Shown: piece after piece, positions 1-5,141 of the stretch
Layout: every line of letters starts with the position of its first letter
How positions within the stretch are numbered: position 1 is the first letter of the stretch
NCBI GenBank assembly: GCA_002705165.1
Contig: PAJC01000080.1
Location: forward strand, 29,007 to 34,147
Direction: 5' to 3'
Length of the DNA stretch: 5,141 bases
Source of the DNA: Planctomycetaceae bacterium
GTDB lineage: Bacteria > Planctomycetota > Planctomycetia > Pirellulales > Pirellulaceae
Translations under genes and position numbers: made by a program
Notes under the pieces: generated by a model
The model's input: the letters and a program-made list of their open reading frames with translations, nothing else
Told to the model about the DNA's origin: nothing
Database searches by the model: none

Positions 1-227
1 GGATAAAACGAAATCGCAAACTCTCCATTCCCAAGCGCAATGATCTGGGCTCCGGCTTTGGATGTTTCACCATCGTTTTCAAAAGTGCCTGTATACTCAC
101 CCTGAAGAGCGTAGTCGCTATCCACTTTAGCTGGGTCGGTAATCTTGGGGCCTGCGGCATTGGCAGTGACGACGCCGCCAATCAGAAGTGCCACAGCCAT
201 TGCTGTTCGCATCAGTGTACGGTACAT
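1..227 (-). CDS. Exported DUF1080-like protein (putative 3-keto-disaccharide hydrolase family), N-terminal part only
   Basis: Only the first 75 codons lie in the window; the gene runs off the left edge. The start is the ATG read from 227 downward, with AGGAG (242-238) ten bases upstream. Residues 1-24 form a signal peptide: basic start (R3, R7), hydrophobic core around AVALLIGGVV, and an ANA-A cleavage site near residue 24, so the product is exported. The mature start carries QGEYTG (42-47) and GAQIIALGNGEF (59-70), then FYP at the edge. From memory, planctomycete proteins with a DUF1080 domain often begin with a very similar QGEY...GAQVIALGDGKF...YPGGLPG segment. The catalytic concanavalin-like domain itself is not in view, so the family call is an inference from this N-terminal signature. 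It is transcribed divergently from the sulfur-carrier/AOR operon. Known DUF1080 enzymes act on 3-keto-glycosides; a substrate for this one cannot be stated. Confidence 0.7.
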   Translation of the reverse strand, partial: MYRTLMRTAMAVALLIGGVVTANAAGPKITDPAKVDSDYALQGEYTGTFENDGETSKAGAQIIALGNGEFAISFY

Positions 228-235
228 ATTCTTTG

Positions 236-242
236 TTCTCCT
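236..242 (-). promoter_or_regulatory. Ribosome binding site of the DUF1080-like gene
   Basis: On the minus strand the bases read AGGAGAA, with AGGAG ending ten bases before the ATG at 227. It is the clearest Shine-Dalgarno on the minus strand of the window and fixes the start of the exported protein. The cytochrome/WD40 and hydrolase genes have no comparable motif. Confidence 0.75.
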
Positions 243-251
243 GAAGTTAAT

Positions 252-266
252 CCCTACGAAGTAGGG
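252..266 (-). promoter_or_regulatory. Short perfect hairpin in the leader of the DUF1080-like gene
   Basis: CCCTAC (252-257) and GTAGGG (261-266) are exact inverted repeats separated by GAA, giving a six-pair stem with a three-base loop. If transcribed leftward it lies about ten bases upstream of the Shine-Dalgarno and reads CCCTAC-TTC-GTAGGG. It could protect the 5' end of the mRNA, act as a small palindromic protein-binding site, or be chance. No T-run follows it on either strand, so it is not an intrinsic terminator. Confidence 0.4.
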
Positions 267-276
267 CTGGGACTTT

Positions 277-300
277 GATTCATTATTGGATTCATTGTCG
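277..300. repeat. Two tandem 12-bp repeats in the divergent promoter region
   Basis: GATTCATTATTG (277-288) is followed directly by GATTCATTGTCG (289-300); the copies match at 10 of 12 positions, including the first eight. A third partial copy, GATT, begins at 301. The position between two divergent genes and a period near one helical turn would suit a transcription-factor site, but no regulator is encoded here and the function is unproven. Confidence 0.35.
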
Positions 301-323
301 GATTAACCTTCTATGTTTAATAT
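295..323 (+). promoter_or_regulatory. Possible sigma70-type promoter for the sulfur-carrier/AOR operon
   Basis: TTGTCG (295-300) matches the TTGACA -35 consensus at four of six positions. TAATAT (318-323), after a 17-base spacer, matches the TATAAT -10 consensus at four of six. A start site near 330 would leave a leader of roughly 65 bases before the ATG at 395. The -35 overlaps the second tandem repeat, so a bound regulator could block it. This is a pattern match only; an alternative -10-like TATATT lies at 334-339 with no good -35. Confidence 0.3.
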
Positions 324-394
324 GAAGGAAAGCTATATTTTGGTTCCTCCCGCCCCATCTTGCAAGCAACCCCGACCCCTCGTAGCTATTTTCC

Positions 395-670
395 ATGAAG
401 ATCACAATTGAGTATTACGGCATCCCGCGACAACGTGTCGGTATCGCCCGGGAATTTTATGAATTTGATGGCGAGGAAATGGGTATTCATGACGTAATCC
501 GGACAGTCGCCAAGAAGCATCCCGCGTTCGAGAAACACTGCATGGATGGTGACATTCTCAACAAGCATATGGTGGTCAATCTGAACGGGAACCAATTTTT
601 TCAATCCGAAGATGGTCTCGCTCGCGATGGAGACGCGTTGTTAATCCTCTCAATGGATGCGGGAGGATAA
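395..670 (+). CDS. MoaD/ThiS-like sulfur-carrier protein paired with AOR
   Basis: This 91-residue ubiquitin-fold protein begins with a beta strand, MKITIEYYG, and ends in the exposed tail SMDAGG. The C-terminal Gly-Gly (residues 90-91) is the defining feature of MoaD and ThiS carriers, which are adenylated by a MoeB/ThiF-type enzyme and converted to a thiocarboxylate. MoaD then donates sulfur for the dithiolene of molybdopterin or tungstopterin. The length is typical (about 80-95). The start is well fixed: an in-frame TAG lies at 383-385 and no other usable start codon follows it, although no clear Shine-Dalgarno precedes the ATG. The stop is one base before the likely GTG start of the AOR gene, so the two are almost certainly cotranscribed and probably translationally coupled. 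Small MoaD-like genes beside AOR genes are a known pairing, and a dedicated role in the AOR cofactor is inferred from that. MoaE and the activating enzyme are not in this window. Confidence 0.85.
   Translation: MKITIEYYGIPRQRVGIAREFYEFDGEEMGIHDVIRTVAKKHPAFEKHCMDGDILNKHMVVNLNGNQFFQSEDGLARDGDALLILSMDAGG
661..667 (+). promoter_or_regulatory. Ribosome binding site that decides the AOR start
   Basis: GGGAGGA contains GGAGG (662-666) and lies five bases before GTG 672. It is embedded in the last codons of the carrier gene, where it also encodes the terminal Gly-Gly. It favours GTG 672 over the upstream in-frame ATG at 657, which would place this motif inside its own coding sequence. Confidence 0.7.
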
Positions 671-671
671 A

Positions 672-2456
672 GTGAGCACAGCGAACGGTTATCATCAGCA
701 ATATCTGGAAGTTAATGTGTCCACTGGCACGGCAACGCAACATGAGCTGGACACCGCCGTCTTACAACAATCGATCGGAGGAAGTGGACTTGGCACACAC
801 CTTTTACTTGAGCATGAATCATGGAAACACGATCCGCTTGCGTCCGAAGCGAGTATCGTTTTCGCATTTAGCCCACTGGTTGGTAGCCCGTTAACCACTA
901 GCGCTAAATTTGCCGTTGTTAGTCGAAGCCCGCTTACCGGACGAATTAACGACTCTCTAGCCAGCAGTACGTTCGCTATCGCCGGGAAACGTACGGGGAA
1001 CGATGCGCTGCTAATTAAAGGACGAGCCGTCTCGCCATCGATTCTGGTTATCGAGGAAAATCATATCAGCCTCAAACCCGCTGATCACCTGTGGGGGCTT
1101 CCGGCTGAAGACGCGGAATTACAACTACGAGAGGAATTTGGCAATAACTTCTCCTTTGCCGTCATTGGGCCCGCTGGCGAAGAGCTCGTGCGGTACGCTA
1201 CCATCTCCCATAGCGGACGTCATGCAGGTCGAGGAGGCAGCGGTGCTGTCCTTGGATCCAAGAACATCAAAGCGATTGCTGTTCGAGGAAATAAAAGAGC
1301 TGCCTGGCACGACACCGCAGGGCTCATCGAACAGGCGCGTGATCTGTCACAACGCTCCTTTGGCCCGGCGACCGAAAAATACCGGGAACTAGGTACGGCA
1401 GCCAATGTATTGGTTTTTAATCGGCTTAACTGCCTACCGACACGCAACTTCCAAAAAGGTTCATTCGAAAAAGCCGAAGAGCTGTCGCCCGAAGCGATGA
1501 ACATAGCTCGCGAAAAGATAAGAGAAAGTTGTGCGGCCTGTACCATCGGGTGTACTCACGTCTACTCGATCCCCGTCGACGGGCGGCCATCTCGCACTCG
1601 TATTGAATATGAAAATCTATTTGCATTAGGGCCACTCTGCGAAGTGAGTGATCAACAGACGGTGCTACAAGCCTCTCAGCTTTGTGATCATTACGGTCTT
1701 GATACCATCAGTACCGGCGGGACAATTGCCTTCGCCATGGAGTGCGTGGAACGGGGATTTCTTAATGAAAGCTGGTTAACATTTGGCAGCGGTGACGCAC
1801 TACTGCAAGCCATCCACATGATCGGTCGCGGGGAGGGTATTGGTGTAAGGCTCGCTCTGGGAAGCCGCGCATTGGCGTTAGAACTAGGCAAGAACACTAT
1901 TGCCTTTGCCCCTCAAGTAAAAGGGCTGGAACTTCCCGGCTATGAACCCCGAGCTCTCCAAACAATGGCACTCGGTTTTGCCGTGGGAACCCGTGGGGCC
2001 GACCATAACCGTAGTGGAGCCTACGAAGTCGACTTCTCAGAAGAGGTTGACCGTCGCAATGCCAAGGTCCATCAGGCTCGCCTGGCCGTGGAAACGGAGG
2101 ACAAGGCGGCTATGATGGACTCCCTTATTCTCTGTAAATTCCTGCGTGGCGTTTTCGACGATTACTTTTCCGAATGTGCTACCATGCTCAACCTCATTAC
2201 GGGCTGGGGATTAAAGGCCAATGACCTAATCGCCATCGCAAAAGCAATTATTGACGCCAAAAAACGATTTAACATCCTATGCGGGTGGTCTCCCGAAGAA
2301 GATACACTGCCCGAGCGTATGTTAACTTCGGCATTAGAAGACGATCGTGACGCAAAACTAAACCGAGAAACTCTTGAAACACTCGTGAAAGCTTACAATT
2401 TAGAACGCGGCTGGAACGAAGCCGGCTTTCTACCCGGGACCTCAGCAGGACCGTAG
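672..2456 (+). CDS. Tungsten-pterin aldehyde:ferredoxin oxidoreductase (AOR) family enzyme
   Basis: A complete AOR-family protein of 594 residues from GTG 672 (599 if ATG 657 were used); GTG is preferred for its Shine-Dalgarno and minimal overlap. The family oxidises aldehydes to acids in the cytoplasm with a bis-tungstopterin and one 4Fe-4S cluster. Numbered from the GTG, the N-terminal domain has GGSGLG, SRSPLTGR and the glycine-rich segment GRHAGRGGSGAVLGSKNIKAI. Cluster ligands are C287, C290 and C294 (CAACTIGC) plus C488. The first pterin motif DHYGLD starts at D339; the second, DSLILC, starts at D483 and has Ile where the family usually has Gly. E312/E314 (EYE) and H445 (GADHNRS) correspond to the catalytic Glu313 and His448 of Pyrococcus furiosus AOR. 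Length and spacing match that enzyme closely, so it looks intact. No ferredoxin, AorA-like or flavin subunit is adjacent; substrate and electron acceptor are unknown. Confidence 0.92.
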   Translation: MSTANGYHQQYLEVNVSTGTATQHELDTAVLQQSIGGSGLGTHLLLEHESWKHDPLASEASIVFAFSPLVGSPLTTSAKFAVVSRSPLTGRINDSLASSTFAIAGKRTGNDALLIKGRAVSPSILVIEENHISLKPADHLWGLPAEDAELQLREEFGNNFSFAVIGPAGEELVRYATISHSGRHAGRGGSGAVLGSKNIKAIAVRGNKRAAWHDTAGLIEQARDLSQRSFGPATEKYRELGTAANVLVFNRLNCLPTRNFQKGSFEKAEELSPEAMNIAREKIRESCAACTIGCTHVYSIPVDGRPSRTRIEYENLFALGPLCEVSDQQTVLQASQLCDHYGLDTISTGGTIAFAMECVERGFLNESWLTFGSGDALLQAIHMIGRGEGIGVRLALGSRALALELGKNTIAFAPQVKGLELPGYEPRALQTMALGFAVGTRGADHNRSGAYEVDFSEEVDRRNAKVHQARLAVETEDKAAMMDSLILCKFLRGVFDDYFSECATMLNLITGWGLKANDLIAIAKAIIDAKKRFNILCGWSPEEDTLPERMLTSALEDDRDAKLNRETLETLVKAYNLERGWNEAGFLPGTSAGP

Positions 2457-3071
2457 GAAGGCTACCAGACTCTCAACGGCGAGGTCCATATTCTGTTCGA
2501 GCGTTCGCCCGGATTTTTTTCGAGGCTTAAAGCTATGGTCACCATCGGCCAGCCAGACTTTTTTAATTTGGGAAGGAAGATTCATCCTCTTCACTTCGTC
2601 TTGATTGCCAAACGTATCGCGTTCACCCTGGATAATCATCGCCGGTACTTTAATGTCTACAAGATGAGTAGTTCGAAGTTTGTCTGGTTTCCCAGGTGGA
2701 TGAAAAGGGTAGCCCAGGCATATCAACGCACCGACGTATTCAAGATGAGTAGACATCGAAGCAATTCGACCACCCATCGACTTACCACCAATGGCCAGCT
2801 TTTGCCCTGCCTTTAATGGCGTGCCTACATTCCGGACAACATCTTCCCAGGCAATCAGAAGCTTGTTCATAGCGTCCGGCGGTCGCCGTCTGCCTTCCTC
2901 AACAGCACGTACCATATAGGGGAAATTAAAGCGCCCGACGCGCACGCCTTGTTTAGAAATGGCCTCTGCCACATAACGCATAAACGGCGAATCCATTCCC
3001 GCTCCAGCACCGTGAGCTAACACCAAGGTCCATTCTGCCGACTTTGGGCCATTCCATTGTAAAGAAGGCAT
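2442..3071 (-). CDS. Cytoplasmic alpha/beta hydrolase, KANL3/Tex30-like
   Basis: A 209-residue single-domain hydrolase with no signal peptide. The oxyanion-side motif LAHGAGAGMDSPFM is at residues 18-31. The nucleophile elbow GKSMGGR (96-102) places the catalytic serine at S98. The acid is D152 in QGERDTFG, and the histidine is H179 in DGDHSFKP, so the triad is complete. HGAGAG, GKSMGGR and the short length are typical of the bacterial relatives of KANL3/Tex30 (COG3571-type), a family of unknown substrate. The ATG lies five bases after the stop of the cytochrome/WD40 gene, which suggests cotranscription and coupling; no good Shine-Dalgarno is seen. Its last codons overlap the end of the convergent AOR gene by 15 bases. 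It may be a general esterase or thioesterase; nothing links it clearly to its neighbours. Confidence 0.85.
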   Translation of the reverse strand: MPSLQWNGPKSAEWTLVLAHGAGAGMDSPFMRYVAEAISKQGVRVGRFNFPYMVRAVEEGRRRPPDAMNKLLIAWEDVVRNVGTPLKAGQKLAIGGKSMGGRIASMSTHLEYVGALICLGYPFHPPGKPDKLRTTHLVDIKVPAMIIQGERDTFGNQDEVKRMNLPSQIKKVWLADGDHSFKPRKKSGRTLEQNMDLAVESLVAFLRSC

Positions 3072-3076
3072 GCTGA

Positions 3077-4408
3077 TTATTTCACGCCAGGTGCCGCGAC
3101 AAAGGAAAGGACTTCTGCACCATCTTCCGTATTCCAGATTTTAACCGCACCATCAAAGGCTCCGCCGACAATACGCTTGGTTCCTTCATGAAAGGAAGAA
3201 GACAACGTCCAGTCCGCATGGCCACCATAATTGCGAATTTCTTTCTGAGTCGCCGCGTCAATCTGTCGAATTGTTTTGTCTGCGGACGAGGTAGTGATCA
3301 TTCCACCTATCTTTTCCAGTTTGTATACTTCGCCGCCCAGGGCAAGCTCACCAACTTTTTTGGCATCGGCTGAATTCCACCAATGTACTTTATTGTCGCC
3401 ACCAGCAGTATAGATCTGATTGTTATCCGGGTGGAACGTTACCCCTTTGACTGGGTTGTTGTGGCCACTATAAGTCACCAGCAATTCACCCGTTTCAACA
3501 TCAAACAACTTCGCGGTCTTATCGCGAGAACCAGAAGCCAAACGCTTTCCTTCGTTGTCCCAGGCTATCGCCATAATCCAGTCTGAGTGACTGGAAATGG
3601 TCCGAATAAGATTGCCTGCGGGGAATTCATAAATGCGAATGGAGCTGTCCGCACCAGCCACGGCCAATCGATCTCCAGCAGGATTAAACTGCACATCAAG
3701 TACGACATCCGAAGTCGTTCCCACCACGGACACTAATTCTCCACTGGTAGCATTGAAAATACGAGCTTCCCCCAGCCGTCCGGGAGCTCCGCCCGCGGCC
3801 ACCAGATGCTGCCCATCTTTGCTAAAGCGAAGGGCGAAGGTACGTTGACCAACGTTTTGAATTCGCTTAAACAAGGACCCATCAGCTGTGTTCCATAAAA
3901 CCACTTCGTGATATCCACCCGTGACAACCTGACTTCCATCCGGATTAAACGCGACCGCCGTGATCGGGACACTTCTGGGATAGGTTGCTGGTGGTACGGG
4001 ATGAGTTGGTGCCGGCACGATCGTCGCGAGAGGCGCTTTCGGGTCGTCGGAATCATACTTGGCACCCTCGGTGATCCATTTCTCGAGCAAGGTAACTTCT
4101 TCCGCCGATAAGGGCTCCCCTTCAAGAGGCATTCGCTCGAATTCGTCTTCTGACTTAATACGTCTTAGTGACTCACTTTCGTCGTGATTTGCGGCTGTAA
4201 TAGCTGCAGCCCCTGAGTCTCCTTCCCGTAAAAACCGCTCAAAGGTATCCACTCGATATCCACCCTCAGCCTTCTTGGGCCCATGGCAGGCAAGGCAGTT
4301 ATTGATAAGAATTGGAGCAATATCAGCCTTAAAGCTGGCAGCTTCCTGAGCGTTAGCAAATGCAGGCAGTAATGACACAACACAAATAGTTTGGAGAACT
4401 CTATTCAT
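3077..4408 (-). CDS. Exported planctomycete-type cytochrome c fused to a seven-bladed WD40 propeller
   Basis: The chosen start is the ATG at 4408, giving 443 residues that open with a signal peptide (MNRVLQTICVVSLLPAFANA, cleaved near A20). An in-frame ATG at 4522 would bury the signal peptide and overlap the upstream gene by 86 bases. Residues 25-118 form a PSCyt1-like cytochrome c domain: heme motif CLACH (38-42) and M93 in ERMPLEGEPLS as probable distal ligand. A proline-rich linker (about 123-148) leads to seven WD40 blades, whose last strands read VVLWN, ARIFN, IRIYE, AKLFD, VHWWN, IRQID and VKIWN. Proteins of this build are common in Planctomycetota beside DUF1549/DUF1553 genes, as here (28 bases after the DUF1553 stop). 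It should act outside the cytoplasmic membrane, perhaps as an electron-transfer or scaffold partner of the DUF1553 protein; that role is an inference. No clear Shine-Dalgarno precedes the start. Confidence 0.9.
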   Translation of the reverse strand: MNRVLQTICVVSLLPAFANAQEAASFKADIAPILINNCLACHGPKKAEGGYRVDTFERFLREGDSGAAAITAANHDESESLRRIKSEDEFERMPLEGEPLSAEEVTLLEKWITEGAKYDSDDPKAPLATIVPAPTHPVPPATYPRSVPITAVAFNPDGSQVVTGGYHEVVLWNTADGSLFKRIQNVGQRTFALRFSKDGQHLVAAGGAPGRLGEARIFNATSGELVSVVGTTSDVVLDVQFNPAGDRLAVAGADSSIRIYEFPAGNLIRTISSHSDWIMAIAWDNEGKRLASGSRDKTAKLFDVETGELLVTYSGHNNPVKGVTFHPDNNQIYTAGGDNKVHWWNSADAKKVGELALGGEVYKLEKIGGMITTSSADKTIRQIDAATQKEIRNYGGHADWTLSSSFHEGTKRIVGGAFDGAVKIWNTEDGAEVLSFVAAPGVK

Positions 4409-4436
4409 TAGAATGATGTTACTTTCAATTTTTTTC

Positions 4437-5141
4437 TTAGTGCTGGAAGAGGAATTCGTTGGTGTTGAGAATCGCCCAGCAAATATCTTCCAAGGCCTCC
4501 ACTCGATCTTCCTTGGACGCAATGTGATCTAAGCTTGCCTTTAATTCAGTTTCGCTTGGGTTCCGGCAAACTGCCAGATTATACAACAGCGTGATAATCT
4601 GACTATTGTCTTTACCGTCTGTCATGGATCGGCGAAAAGAGTTAGTTTCGCTCTTGAGTTTGTTGTAAATCAGGGGGCCATTAAAGAACTGGATCGCCAT
4701 ACTCAGGTTGGACTCATTTGTTCGCTCACAGGCACAAACAGTCTGCCGCTCGGGTTGCCCAAAAATCTTCAGGAATTCATTATTCACTAGATCGGGAGCT
4801 GGCAGATGAGTTGCCTTCGTTCCGGCTGGCAGGCCACCGAATGTTTCCGCGACCTGTGTGACGTGACAAATGGCATCCAATAACTGCTCCGCCGATAATA
4901 GACGTGGCTGGTAGTGCGAAAAATATTTCGTGTCATCTTCATTAAAGTCGTTTGGCTGATAGCTGGTTTGATAGGTACGGCTCTTGAGAATCGTTGCCAA
5001 GATCGCTTTGCGATCATAACCGTTCTCAACAAAATCTTTGGCGAGCTGGTCAAGTAGCATAGCGTTACTCGGGGGATTTGTATCACGGAAGTCATCTGCA
5101 GGCTCTACAATTCCTCTTCCAAACACCTGACTCCAGATTCG
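4437..5141 (-). CDS. DUF1553 (PSD1) domain protein, C-terminal part only
   Basis: The frame is open to the right edge: residues RIWSQ precede VFGRGIVEPADDF, so the true start lies outside the window and the internal GTG at 5126 is not a start. The 234 visible residues are the C-terminal portion of a DUF1553 domain. Recognisable marks are FGRGIVEPADDFRDTNPPSN, SRTYQTSY, YQPRLLSAEQLLDAI, the cysteine motif CACER followed by NLSMAIQFFNGPLI, and the ending NTNEFLFQH. Full planctomycete proteins of this kind usually have a signal peptide and often a PSCyt1 domain, then DUF1549 and DUF1553, but none of that is visible here. Biochemical function is not established for the family. It is the first visible gene of a probable three-gene minus-strand operon with the cytochrome/WD40 protein and the hydrolase. 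Confidence 0.9.
   Translation of the reverse strand, partial: RIWSQVFGRGIVEPADDFRDTNPPSNAMLLDQLAKDFVENGYDRKAILATILKSRTYQTSYQPNDFNEDDTKYFSHYQPRLLSAEQLLDAICHVTQVAETFGGLPAGTKATHLPAPDLVNNEFLKIFGQPERQTVCACERTNESNLSMAIQFFNGPLIYNKLKSETNSFRRSMTDGKDNSQIITLLYNLAVCRNPSETELKASLDHIASKEDRVEALEDICWAILNTNEFLFQH

Noticed and set aside
324..394. Molybdenum/tungsten cofactor riboswitch ahead of the carrier gene
   Set aside because: The leader is short and C-rich, and I see no extended pairing or recognisable conserved core. A covariance-model search for the Moco RNA would settle it.
386..604. 72-codon open frame on the minus strand opposite the carrier gene
   Set aside because: It is fully covered by the MoaD/ThiS-like gene, which has the diagnostic Gly-Gly tail; the antisense product resembles nothing I know.
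657..671. ATG 657 as the AOR start
   Set aside because: It would overlap the carrier gene by 14 bases and ignores the GGAGG placed five bases before GTG 672. Numbering from the GTG also brings the cluster cysteines within one residue of those in P. furiosus AOR.
2478..2520. Possible intrinsic terminator for the AOR transcript (GGCGA / TCGCC stem and a T7 run at 2514-2520)
   Set aside because: The stem is only five pairs with a 22-base loop and is separated from the T-run. The T-run is explained by two AAA lysine codons of the hydrolase on the other strand.
3188..4125. Several open frames on both strands inside the cytochrome/WD40 gene
   Set aside because: They lie opposite or out of phase with a gene that has a clear heme motif and seven WD40 blades, and they show no recognisable domains or start signals.
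4409..4522. Upstream in-frame ATG (4522) giving a 481-residue cytochrome/WD40 protein
   Set aside because: The extra 38 residues would sit ahead of a clear signal peptide and overlap the DUF1553 coding sequence by 86 bases; the ATG at 4408 fits far better.

Overview
The window most likely comes from a member of the Planctomycetota. The case rests on three minus-strand gene products built from parts that are hallmarks of that phylum: a DUF1553 (PSD1) C-terminus, a planctomycete-type cytochrome c (PSCyt1) fused to a seven-bladed WD40 propeller, and the N-terminus of a secreted protein resembling the planctomycete DUF1080 (3-keto-disaccharide hydrolase) family. Base composition is moderate, and genus cannot be resolved by eye.

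Layout. Positions 1-227 (minus) hold the N-terminal part of the exported DUF1080-like protein, cut by the left edge. Positions 228-394 are a divergent intergenic region with a good Shine-Dalgarno for the left gene, a small perfect hairpin in its leader, a tandem 12-bp repeat and a possible promoter for the right-hand operon. Positions 395-2456 (plus) form a two-gene operon: a MoaD/ThiS-like sulfur-carrier protein ending in Gly-Gly, then a full-length tungsten-pterin aldehyde:ferredoxin oxidoreductase (AOR) family enzyme. Positions 2442-5141 (minus) hold three genes read toward the AOR: the 3' part of a DUF1553 gene cut by the right edge, the exported cytochrome c/WD40 protein, and a small cytoplasmic alpha/beta hydrolase of the KANL3/Tex30 type. 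The spacings of 28 and 5 nt suggest cotranscription. The hydrolase and AOR genes converge and overlap by 15 nt at their 3' ends.

How the genes may work together. The small carrier protein and the AOR are a recognised type of pairing. The carrier probably supplies dithiolene sulfur for the pterin cofactor, and the AOR oxidises an unknown aldehyde-type substrate in the cytoplasm. The DUF1553 and cytochrome/WD40 proteins look like an exported pair of the kind planctomycetes carry in many copies, of poorly known function. The hydrolase is probably a passenger of that operon. I see no sign of mobile elements, CRISPR, RNA genes or a clearly new multi-gene system. The most interesting content is the compact AOR module, in particular a changed residue in its second pterin-binding motif.
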